From: Glycocaulis alkaliphilus
GTDB lineage: Bacteria > Pseudomonadota > Alphaproteobacteria > Caulobacterales > Maricaulaceae
NCBI RefSeq assembly: GCF_004000605.1
Contig: NZ_CP018911.1
Span: 1,240,001-1,304,000 of the forward strand
DNA length: 64,000 bases
Reading direction: 5' to 3'
The position numbers and the translations under genes are program-made. Below, in pieces: positions 26,247 to 34,068 of the stretch (its first letter is position 1; every line of letters starts with the position of its first letter). The notes under the pieces were generated by a model that ran no database searches, was not told the origin of the DNA, and was given only the letters and a program-made list of their open reading frames with translations.

Positions 26247-27932
26247 ATGAGCGTAGCAGCCCGGCTTTTCGATCAGCACCGTGAAACGCTCGACACCGCC
26301 CTGAAGGCGGTCCGGACACGCGATCACTGGAGCCCGTTCAAGGAATCGCCGAGCGCAAAACTGCATGGCGAGGATGCGCCGCGCCTTGGCAAGGCGCGCT
26401 TTGATGCCCAGCTCGGCAAGTCTTTCGATCTCGATCAGCCCGGCACGATCGGCACGCTGGGCGCGGAGGTCTCGCCCTATACGCGCCAGCCCCTTGGCAT
26501 CACCTATCCCAAATCCGATCCGGCGGCGCTGTTTGCCGCCTCGCGCAAGGCGATGTCCGGCTGGATGAAGGCCAGCATCGAGGAGCGCGCCGGTATCATC
26601 ACCGAAATGCTGTTCGCGATGGAGAAGAATGCCTTCGAGAACGCCCATGCCACCATGCACACCGCCGGGCAGGGCTATGTGATGGCGTTTTCCGGCTCTG
26701 GCGCCAACGCGCTCGACCGGGGGCTCGAAGCGCTCGTCTACGCCATGAAGGCGATGCAGGACGTGCCGGAGACCGCCAGCTGGACCAAGCGCTTTCTGGA
26801 GCCGGAGCCGGTCAGCCTTAAAAAGCGTTATGTGCGCGTGCCGCTGGGTCCGGCGGTGGTCATCTGCTGTGCCACCTTCCCCTTGTGGAATGCCTACCCC
26901 GCGATGACCGCCAATCTGATGACCGGCAATCCCGTTATAGTGAAGCCTCACCCGACGGGCGTGCTGCCCGTGGCGATGGCTGTGCGCACCTGCCGCGAGG
27001 TGCTGGAGAAGGCGGGCTATGACCCGAACCTCGTTCTCCTGGCCGCAGATGAGCCCCTCGATCAGATCACGATAAAGCTGCTGGAGCAGCCTGATTGCCG
27101 GATCGTCGATTACACCGGCTCGCAGCGCTTCGGCACCTGGATCGAAAACAACTGCCCCGGCAGGCTCGTCTTCACCGAGACGGCGGGCTGCAACTCGGTC
27201 GTCATCCACTCCGCCAGTGACTTTGGGCGCGTGGCGCACACCGTTGCGCGCGCGATGGTGACGTTCGCCGCGCAGATGTGTACCGCGCCGCAGAATGTCT
27301 TCATCCCGCGTTCGGGCGTGCAGACGCCGGATGGCACGATTGCCTATGATGACGCGGTGGAAGCTTTGGTCTCCGCAATGGACAAGATCGCGGGCGACAA
27401 CACGCTGGGCCCGGCCATCGCCGCCGCCGTGCAGGCCGATGCGACCATCGAGAATGTGAAAGCCATGACCCGCAAGGGCGCAGCGGAGGGCAATATATTG
27501 CGCCGCTCCGGCCCGGTCTCGAACCCGGACTACCCGGATGCTCGCACCGCCAGCCCCGTCCTGATCGAGTGCGATGCGAAGAATGAGGATTTCTACGGCG
27601 AGGAGCGCTTTGGCCCTGTCAGCTTCGTCATCCCGGTGGACAGCGCAGCAGAGGGCGTGCGGCTGGCCACCTCGCAGGCGCGCACGCGCGGTGCCATCGC
27701 CTCCTATCTGTACTCCACCGATGAAAGCTTCATCGACTCCGCCGAGCCGGACTATCTCGCCGCCGGAGCCTCGCTCAGCATCAATATCGACCGTGGCATG
27801 CCGATGAACTTCATGGGCGCGTATTCCGACTATCACGTCACCGGGCTCAATCCCGCGGGCAATGCCAGCCTGACGGATCTGGCTTTCGTCGCACCCCGCT
27901 TTCGCGTCGTGCAGATGCGCAGGCCCGGCTGA
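26247..27932 (+). CDS. paaN: phenylacetate-degradation-type aldehyde dehydrogenase PaaN
   Basis: A 561-residue member of the aldehyde dehydrogenase superfamily, PaaN subgroup, which resembles stand-alone ring-opening or oxepin-CoA-type dehydrogenases. The catalytic Cys345 is in FAAQMCTAPQN and the general-base Glu311 in FTETAGCNS. Cofactor-binding is suggested by VICCATFPLWNAYP and NPVIVKPHPT. The start has a strong CGGAGG site six to eight bases upstream. It is divergent from the thiolase-ligase-thioesterase operon and upstream of the TonB receptor. No other paa genes are present, so phenylacetate itself is unlikely to be the substrate. Confidence 0.85.
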   Translation: MSVAARLFDQHRETLDTALKAVRTRDHWSPFKESPSAKLHGEDAPRLGKARFDAQLGKSFDLDQPGTIGTLGAEVSPYTRQPLGITYPKSDPAALFAASRKAMSGWMKASIEERAGIITEMLFAMEKNAFENAHATMHTAGQGYVMAFSGSGANALDRGLEALVYAMKAMQDVPETASWTKRFLEPEPVSLKKRYVRVPLGPAVVICCATFPLWNAYPAMTANLMTGNPVIVKPHPTGVLPVAMAVRTCREVLEKAGYDPNLVLLAADEPLDQITIKLLEQPDCRIVDYTGSQRFGTWIENNCPGRLVFTETAGCNSVVIHSASDFGRVAHTVARAMVTFAAQMCTAPQNVFIPRSGVQTPDGTIAYDDAVEALVSAMDKIAGDNTLGPAIAAAVQADATIENVKAMTRKGAAEGNILRRSGPVSNPDYPDARTASPVLIECDAKNEDFYGEERFGPVSFVIPVDSAAEGVRLATSQARTRGAIASYLYSTDESFIDSAEPDYLAAGASLSINIDRGMPMNFMGAYSDYHVTGLNPAGNASLTDLAFVAPRFRVVQMRRPG

Positions 27933-27975
27933 GGCCTGCCGCGGTTTTTGCGCCACACTCGCTGCGAACACGACG

Positions 27976-27995
27976 GTTTCTTTAACAAAGTGACC
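27976..27995 (+). promoter_or_regulatory. shared 20-nt regulatory element, copy 1 (upstream of TonB receptor)
   Basis: GTTTCnnTAACAAAGTGACC, with 18 of 20 bases identical to the copy at 31450-31469. It is 103 bases upstream of the TonB-dependent receptor start. A second shared block, GAGTTAGTT, follows at 27998-28006; in the other copy it precedes the 20-mer. Likely operator or promoter element for the neighbouring HxlR regulator. Confidence 0.55.
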
Positions 27996-28097
27996 TTGAG
28001 TTAGTTCGTTTATTGAAGTTATGGTGCGCGTGATACGGTGATGCAGGCGATTCCGCCTGCCTTGCCGGAATCCAAAAGACATACAGGGGAGGTTCAA

Positions 28098-30302
28098 ATG
28101 AACAGATCAAAAGCGTGGCTACGCCTGTCTGTCGGTGCCATGGCACTGACCGGCGCGCTGGCCTCGGCAGGCACCGCTATTGCGCAGTCCGCCGAAATTA
28201 TCACCGTTACGGCCCAGCGCCGCGAGCAGTCGGTACAGGACGTGCCGGTTGCCGTGACCGCGTTCAGCGCGGCTGACTTGCGCGATTCGTCCATTGCGGG
28301 CGTTGAGGGCATTGCCGAGCGTACGCCTGGCTTCACCATGACCAGGTTCAATATCGGTGAGCCGCAGCTTTACATTCGCGGCATCGGCTCCACGTCCGAT
28401 TCCGCTGCAGGCGATCCGTCTGTCGCGGTATCGATCGACGAGGTCTATATCGGCCGGGCCGGTGGCGGCGCGCTCAGCTTTTTCGATGTCGAACGTGTGG
28501 AGGTCCTGCGCGGGCCGCAAGGCACGCTCTATGGCCGCAACGCGGCTGGCGGCGCGGTGAACATCATCTCGGCCCGCCCGGACGCCACCCAGTCCTTTGG
28601 CGAGTTCACCTTCGGCTATGGCGATTATAATGACCGGCAGGTCAGCGCCGTTCTGAACGGCCCGCTGGGTGAGGCTGCCGCCGGGCGTCTGGCATTCCTT
28701 TATCAGGCCAATGACGGCTACTCCGAGAGCGTACCCTCAGGCTCTGATCTGGGTGGTTCCAGCACCTGGGGTGTTCGTGGTGCCATCAGCTGGGACGCAG
28801 GCAATTGGAGCTTCCTGGCGCAGGCCGATTATGCGCGCGACGAGACCGACGGTCAGGCCCGTGTTCCGGTACTCGGCCCGAACACAAACCCGGCGTTTGT
28901 GCCGCTTATCGGCGCCATCCGTGCCGGTCTCAATGAACGCCAGAGCTTCTCCGACCCGGACACGTTCCAGGAGCGGGACAGCTGGGGCTTTCTCTTCCGC
29001 GCCGATACGACATTCGGCGACATGGATTTCACCTCGTTGACCTCGTATCGCGGGCTCGAATTTTCTTGGTTTGATGATCTGGGCGGTCTGCCCGTGCCGC
29101 CCTATGTGCTGCGCGTCGAAGACATCAACGAAGACGAAGCCTGGCAGTTCACGCAGGAATTCCGCCTGTCGCGCACGCTCGGCAATGGTGCCTTCTGGGT
29201 GGCTGGCCTCTACCTCTTCCATGAGGAAGTAGACCGCAATGAGCGCTTCATCGTCGATGCCCGCGCTCCGCTGCCCGCGATTGCATCCGGTGATGTGACC
29301 TTCTTCCAGGAAGCCACGAACCAGTCTGCTGCGGTGTTTGCCCAGCTGACCATGCCGCTTGCCGACACGCTGAACCTTACCGTCGGTGGACGCCTGACCT
29401 ATGACTCCAAGGAAATCTTCGCACGCGGCGTCGATAACGATACGCCGGGCGGACCTTTCCCGGGCATTCCGCTTGGCCCGCCCCCTGGCGTCGCCTATCC
29501 GGCAGGCGCATCGGGCAGCGAAAGCTGGACCGAGCCGACCTGGCGTCTCGCGCTGGACTGGCAGGCATCGGACAATGTGATGCTCTACGCATCCTATGAC
29601 CGGGGCTACAAGTCCGGCCTCTATCCCAGCCAGGCGCAAAGCGCGGTGCAGGCGACGACTGCGCTCGACCCTGAAATTCTCGATAATTTCGAGATCGGGA
29701 TGAAGTCGACCTTCGCGCAAGGCCGGGGCATCTTCAACCTGGCGGCGTTCTACACCGACTATCAGAGCCTGCAGGTCTATGAGCTGCTGGGGCTGGCACT
29801 GTCGACCTCGAACGCGGATGCGGAGATCAGGGGCGTGGAGGCGGAGTTTGCCTTCCAGGCCAATGACTACTTCCAGTTCGGTGGTTCCTACGCGTATCTC
29901 GATGCGCAGTACACGACCGATGCCGTCTCCAATCTCGGTGTGCTGCCCTATAATGGCAACCAGCTGACCCGCTCGCCGGAGCACCAGTACAACGTCTATG
30001 CGGCGCTGACGGTGCCGGTTGGAACAGGCACGGCGCGTGCGCGCGTCGACTATAACTGGACGGGGGATTATTTCTTCGATCCGTCCAATGCGCCTGAAAC
30101 GCTGGTGAGTTCCTATGGCACGGTGGATGCCCGGTTGAGCTGGGGACCGGACAATGCCAACTGGGACATCTCGCTGTGGGGCCGCAACCTCACCGACGAG
30201 CTCTATCCGAGCCACATCATCAAGAACCTCGATATCGGGTTCACGGTGTTTGCGCCGCCGCGCACATTCGGCGCGCAGTTCCGGATGCGTCTGGGCGGCT
30301 AG
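28098..30302 (+). CDS. TonB-dependent outer-membrane receptor
   Basis: A 734-residue receptor. A signal peptide covers residues 1-32 (ending GTAIAQS). The following AEIITVTAQRREQSVQDVPVAVT is the TonB-box/plug start, and the plug (about 40-150) includes TLYGRNAAGGAVNI. The rest forms a 22-strand barrel ending in the typical RTFGAQFRMRLGG with a penultimate-strand aromatic. The start has a GGGGAGG site. The family imports siderophores, vitamins, sugars and, in this clade, aromatic or terpenoid molecules. It is flanked by the shared regulatory element and a strong terminator, and is probably the uptake gene of the catabolic locus. Confidence 0.93.
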   Translation: MNRSKAWLRLSVGAMALTGALASAGTAIAQSAEIITVTAQRREQSVQDVPVAVTAFSAADLRDSSIAGVEGIAERTPGFTMTRFNIGEPQLYIRGIGSTSDSAAGDPSVAVSIDEVYIGRAGGGALSFFDVERVEVLRGPQGTLYGRNAAGGAVNIISARPDATQSFGEFTFGYGDYNDRQVSAVLNGPLGEAAAGRLAFLYQANDGYSESVPSGSDLGGSSTWGVRGAISWDAGNWSFLAQADYARDETDGQARVPVLGPNTNPAFVPLIGAIRAGLNERQSFSDPDTFQERDSWGFLFRADTTFGDMDFTSLTSYRGLEFSWFDDLGGLPVPPYVLRVEDINEDEAWQFTQEFRLSRTLGNGAFWVAGLYLFHEEVDRNERFIVDARAPLPAIASGDVTFFQEATNQSAAVFAQLTMPLADTLNLTVGGRLTYDSKEIFARGVDNDTPGGPFPGIPLGPPPGVAYPAGASGSESWTEPTWRLALDWQASDNVMLYASYDRGYKSGLYPSQAQSAVQATTALDPEILDNFEIGMKSTFAQGRGIFNLAAFYTDYQSLQVYELLGLALSTSNADAEIRGVEAEFAFQANDYFQFGGSYAYLDAQYTTDAVSNLGVLPYNGNQLTRSPEHQYNVYAALTVPVGTGTARARVDYNWTGDYFFDPSNAPETLVSSYGTVDARLSWGPDNANWDISLWGRNLTDELYPSHIIKNLDIGFTVFAPPRTFGAQFRMRLGG

Positions 30303-30329
30303 TTCTCTACGGGGATGACGCAAGACGGG

Positions 30330-30366
30330 AAGGGCGGTGCCGCAAGGCGCCGCCCTTTCCTGTTTC
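30330..30366 (+). terminator. intrinsic terminator after the TonB receptor
   Basis: A 12-bp stem (AAGGGCGGTGCC/GGCGCCGCCCTT, one G:U pair) with a GCAA tetraloop, followed by a pyrimidine/T-rich tail (TCCTGTTTC). It lies between the convergent receptor and HxlR genes and could serve both. Confidence 0.75.
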
Positions 30367-30399
30367 TGACCCGCCGTTCCAGCCTGCCCTTGCGCTTGT

Positions 30400-31368
30400 T
30401 CACTGCGCCGCGCTGATTGCGGCGCGTTCGCTGGCCGACAGGGCAGGGACGGGGCGCACGCTGCGCGCATCAATCTCTTCGCCGGTCACCGCATTGCGCA
30501 GGACCGGCAGGACCGGCTTTCCTGTGGTCTGGGAAATCAGTTCGACGGGCAGCTTGCCCGGTTCGCACATCCAGCGTGCGCCCCAGGCAAAGAACGCCAA
30601 TACGGTGGGGTAGAGCGCCCGGCCGCGTTCGGTAAGCACATACTCAAAGCGCTCCGGGCGCATCTGGTAGCGCTTGCGGGCGAGGATGCCGTTAGACACG
30701 AGGCCGTCCAGCCGGTCGGCGAGCACGCTGGTCGATACGTCGAGCGTCTTCAGAAAGTCGTCATAGCGCCGCACCCGGTAAAAGCAGGCCGCCAGCACCA
30801 GATTGGTCCAGTAATCGCCAAACAGCTCGATGCCCAGCTCGATGGGTTTGCCGCTGGCGCGCATGGCCGGCTGAACCTTCCGCCGGCGCATTTCCTTCAG
30901 GGCCGGGGCCTGACCGGGCACCGGGCCAGGACGGGGCATGACATCGCCGGGCAGGATGGGGGCTTTGGGGTCTTCGCCGGCCATGACCGGCACCACGGCG
31001 CCAGAACCGTCGCGTGCTACAAGCCGTATCGCGCGGGAAGGATCAGAGCGCGGAGACCAGTCCTGCTCCCAGAAAATCAGCATGACGGCGACGCCGTATA
31101 GGTCACGCCCCATGGCCGTGAGCACGTATTCAAAGCGGTCCGGGCGGGACTGGTACTGCCTGCGTGATAGCAGCCCTGCATCGGTCAGGGTTTTCAGCCG
31201 CCGGGCAAGGACAGACCGCGCAATCGCCAGCCGGTCCAGCCAGTCATCGAAGCGGCGCGCACCACGGAACGCCTCACGCAGGATCAGCATGGTCCACGCC
31301 TCGCCCACCACATCCATCGCGTGGGAGACGGGGTTGTTCTGAATCATCTGCTTGAGGCGGGAGTCCAT
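30400..31368 (-). CDS. tandem HxlR-type winged-helix regulator
   Basis: A 322-residue protein made of two HxlR winged-helix domains. Domain 1 is about residues 10-110 (WTMLILREAFRGARRFDDWLDRLAIARSVLARRLKTL, then YVLTAMGRDLY). Domain 2 is about 172-275 (WTNLVLAACFYRVRRYDDFLKTLDVSTSVLADRLDGLV, then YVLTERGRALY). The two domains are clear internal duplicates, so one chain may mimic the usual dimer. It is divergent from the nitronate monooxygenase operon; the shared 20-nt element sits in that intergenic region, suggesting autoregulation and control of the catabolic genes. Confidence 0.88.
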   Translation of the reverse strand: MDSRLKQMIQNNPVSHAMDVVGEAWTMLILREAFRGARRFDDWLDRLAIARSVLARRLKTLTDAGLLSRRQYQSRPDRFEYVLTAMGRDLYGVAVMLIFWEQDWSPRSDPSRAIRLVARDGSGAVVPVMAGEDPKAPILPGDVMPRPGPVPGQAPALKEMRRRKVQPAMRASGKPIELGIELFGDYWTNLVLAACFYRVRRYDDFLKTLDVSTSVLADRLDGLVSNGILARKRYQMRPERFEYVLTERGRALYPTVLAFFAWGARWMCEPGKLPVELISQTTGKPVLPVLRNAVTGEEIDARSVRPVPALSASERAAISAAQ

Positions 31369-31449
31369 GGTGCCACTAGAACCGATGGTTTTGCATTACG
31401 CAAACATCCTTGCGGGGGTTGAGGCTGTCCGCGAAACCGGCTAGAGTTA

Positions 31450-31469
31450 GTTTCGCTAACAAAGTGACC
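31450..31469 (+). promoter_or_regulatory. shared 20-nt regulatory element, copy 2 (upstream of the monooxygenase operon)
   Basis: GTTTCnnTAACAAAGTGACC, differing from the copy at 27976-27995 only at the two n positions. Here GTTAG-TTTCG-CTAAC forms an inverted repeat across its left edge (31447-31460), a plausible dimer-binding site. It lies between the divergent HxlR gene and the nitronate monooxygenase gene. Confidence 0.55.
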
Positions 31470-31510
31470 ATGCTCCCATGCGTGGCAATGCAAACGAAAA
31501 AGGCCGACAC

Positions 31511-32491
31511 TTGAACCGCTTGCCCGATACAATCACGTGCCGTCTTCGGCTGCCTCTGGTGGCCGCGCCGATGTTTCTCGTCTCCGGGCCGGACATGGTG
31601 CTCGCCGCGTGCCGGTCTGGTGTAATCGGGTCTTTCCCCGGTCCCAACTGCCGCACCATCGAAGATGTTGAAGCCTGGATGAAGACCATATGTGAGGCGC
31701 TGACCGAAGAGGATGCGCCCTGGGCCTACAACATGGTCTGCCATTCTTCCTATCCGCGCTTCGACGCAGAGCTGGAGTTGGTGAAGAAATACCAGCCGCC
31801 GATCGTCATCACGGCGCTTGGCGGCCCGCAGCGCGTTGTGGAAGCGGTTCACAGCTATGGCGGGCTGGTGTTTGCCGATGTGAACTCGGTGCAGTTCGCC
31901 GCCAAGGCTGCAGCGACCGGCGTGGACGGTCTGGTGCTGGTGTGCGCTGGCGCGGGCGGTCATACGGGCATGGTGGCCAATGTCGCCTTCATTGAAGCGG
32001 TACGCCAGTTTTTTGACGGCATCATCGCCGTTGCGGGCGGCATCTCAACAGGACGCGGCATCCGCGCTGCCGAGGCGATGGGCGCGGATCTGGCCTATAT
32101 GGGCACCGCCTTCATCCCGGCCGAGGAGAGCCTGGCTCATCCTGATTACAAGGACATGGTGGTGCGCTCCGGCGCGTCCGACATTGTTGTGTCGGCCTCC
32201 GTCACCGGCGTGCCGGCAAGCTGGCTTAAGGAAAGTCTGAGACGCTCCGGGCTCGACCCGGAAAACCTGCCTGAAAAGGGCAAGGTGCAGTTCGATGACC
32301 CCTCCCAGATACTCAAGGGCTGGAAAGATGTCTGGTCGGCCGGGCAGGGGGTTGGCGCGGTAAATGCGGTGGAGCCGCTGGGCAGCATCGTCGCCCGTCT
32401 CGCCCGTGAATACACAACACACGAACTGGGGGCCGTATCGCCCCCTCATGGTCTGGAAAGGAGTGCTCGTGATGAACGCCCCGGTGCCTGA
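31511..32491 (+). CDS. nitronate monooxygenase family flavoprotein
   Basis: A 326-residue FMN-binding TIM-barrel enzyme of the 2-nitropropane dioxygenase/nitronate monooxygenase family. The barrel begins at LRLPLVAAPMFLVSGPDMV, and the GAGGHTG motif with the catalytic-region His is near the middle. The phosphate-binding region is VAGGISTGRGIRAAEAMGADLAYMGTAF. The TTG at 31511 is preferred since AAAAAGG lies seven bases upstream and the family starts here; an ATG at 31478 would nearly abut the regulatory element. The stop lies 20 bases inside the next gene, so the two are coupled. True substrates in catabolic loci are often not nitroalkanes; some members act on enoyl-type substrates. Confidence 0.88.
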   Translation: MNRLPDTITCRLRLPLVAAPMFLVSGPDMVLAACRSGVIGSFPGPNCRTIEDVEAWMKTICEALTEEDAPWAYNMVCHSSYPRFDAELELVKKYQPPIVITALGGPQRVVEAVHSYGGLVFADVNSVQFAAKAAATGVDGLVLVCAGAGGHTGMVANVAFIEAVRQFFDGIIAVAGGISTGRGIRAAEAMGADLAYMGTAFIPAEESLAHPDYKDMVVRSGASDIVVSASVTGVPASWLKESLRRSGLDPENLPEKGKVQFDDPSQILKGWKDVWSAGQGVGAVNAVEPLGSIVARLAREYTTHELGAVSPPHGLERSARDERPGA

Positions 32492-33959
32492 GTCCAATAA
32501 CGGTATGGAGCGCGACGCCCCGTCATGGCTCGCCAATATCGACAATGCTTATCTGCGCGGCCTTTACGCGCCGGTCGCCCATGAGACGACAGCCAATGAG
32601 CTGAAGGTCATTGGTGAAATTCCGGCTGATCTGTGCGGTGCCTATATGCGCAACGGGCCGAACCAGGTCTATGCGCCCAAGTCCAAGCATCACTGGTTTG
32701 ACGGTGACGGCATGGTCCACACCATCGCCTTCAAGGACGGCAAGGCGAGCTATCGCTCCCGTTTTGTCCAGACCGCGCACTTCAAGGCGAATGCCGCGCG
32801 GGGTGAGGAGCAATGGCCGGGCTATATGGGCCATCCTGATCCCAGCGCCCCTCCGGGTGCGGGCTCTGATGGCTGGCTGAAGGATTCGGGCAATACCGAC
32901 CTCATCCTCCATAATGGCGAGGTGCTGGCGCTGTGGTACCAGGCGGGCGTGCCCGTCCGGCTTGATCCGGCAACCGGCGAGACGCTGGGTGAGCAGACCT
33001 GGGGCGGCGCGCTGACCCGTCAGGTTTCCGCCCACGCCAAGACCGATCCGGTGACGGGCGAGCTTTTCTTCTTCGATTACAACACCAAGCCGCCCTACAT
33101 GACCTATCACGTCGTCTCGCGCGAAGGTCAGATGATCCGCAATGTGCCCATCGACGTGCCGGGCCCGCGCCTGCCGCACGACATGGCGATGACGGAAAAC
33201 TATGCGATCCTGCACGATCTGCCGCTGTTCTGGGATCCCGAGCTTCTGCCGCGCGGCATCCACAAGGTGACTTTCTATCCCGACATGCCGTCACGCTTCG
33301 GCGTGATCCCGAAATACGGCAATGAAGGTGATGTGCGCTGGTTCGAGGCCGAGCCCTGCTACATCTACCATGTCACCAATGCGTGGGAGGAGGGCGACTG
33401 GATCGTCATGGAGGGCTGCCGGGTGACCGAGCCATGCCCGCCCTCAAAGCCCGGTCAGGGCATGTATTCGCGCATGATGGCCTTCCTGCTCCTGAAGGCG
33501 CGCTTTCACCGCTGGAAGTTCAACCTGAAAACGGGCGAGACCCGCGAGGAATGGCTGGACGACCGCAATGCCGAGTTCCCGACCGTCAACATGGACGTGG
33601 CCGGGCGCAAGTCGCGCTATTCCTACCACGTCTCCATCCCGACCAATCGCGAGACGATGGTGTTTGACGGGCTGATCAAGTTCGACACCAGGACCGGCTC
33701 GTCGCAGAGCCTGAAGTTCAAGGATGGCTGGTACGGGTCTGAAAGCCCGTTCGCGCCGCGCCTCAACTCCAATGGCGATGAAGATGACGGGTATCTCATC
33801 ACCTTCATCACGAACGAGGTGGACGGGCAGTCGGAGTGCCATATCATCGACGCCAAGGATATTCAGGCGGGTCCTGTCGCCCGTGTCATCCTGCCTGCGC
33901 GCGTGCCACCCGGTTTCCACTCCACATGGGTGCCGGGAACCGAGATGGGCTGGGCCTGA
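32472..33959 (+). CDS. carotenoid/stilbene-cleaving oxygenase (RPE65/CCD family)
   Basis: A 495-residue seven-bladed propeller non-haem iron oxygenase. The four iron-ligand histidines are visible as His188 (SAHAKTDP), His236 (RLPHDMAMT), His300 (YIYHVTNAW) and His483 (PPGFHSTWV). Members cleave C=C bonds of carotenoids, apocarotenoids or lignin-derived stilbenes. The ATG at 32472 has an AAAGGAG site and overlaps the end of the monooxygenase gene. It is followed by a CoA ligase and a thiolase, suggesting the cleaved aldehyde is oxidised and fed into a CoA-dependent pathway. Substrate not assignable from sequence. Confidence 0.92.
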   Translation: MNAPVPESNNGMERDAPSWLANIDNAYLRGLYAPVAHETTANELKVIGEIPADLCGAYMRNGPNQVYAPKSKHHWFDGDGMVHTIAFKDGKASYRSRFVQTAHFKANAARGEEQWPGYMGHPDPSAPPGAGSDGWLKDSGNTDLILHNGEVLALWYQAGVPVRLDPATGETLGEQTWGGALTRQVSAHAKTDPVTGELFFFDYNTKPPYMTYHVVSREGQMIRNVPIDVPGPRLPHDMAMTENYAILHDLPLFWDPELLPRGIHKVTFYPDMPSRFGVIPKYGNEGDVRWFEAEPCYIYHVTNAWEEGDWIVMEGCRVTEPCPPSKPGQGMYSRMMAFLLLKARFHRWKFNLKTGETREEWLDDRNAEFPTVNMDVAGRKSRYSYHVSIPTNRETMVFDGLIKFDTRTGSSQSLKFKDGWYGSESPFAPRLNSNGDEDDGYLITFITNEVDGQSECHIIDAKDIQAGPVARVILPARVPPGFHSTWVPGTEMGWA

Positions 33960-34068
33960 CCGGCCACAGCCAGACATGAGACCAGTGCCCTGCCTGAACG
34001 CGCCCGGTGGCATGAGGCGCGGGGCAGGGCATAATGACTTTTCTGACAGGCTTGGGGAGGCAGACTGC

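Noticed and set aside
26208-28097. 629-codon minus-strand open frame over the PaaN-type gene
   Set aside because: Antisense shadow; the plus frame has complete aldehyde dehydrogenase motifs and a good ribosome-binding site.
28737-30473. 578-codon minus-strand open frame over the TonB receptor
   Set aside because: Shadow of a recognised receptor; no family pattern in the translation.
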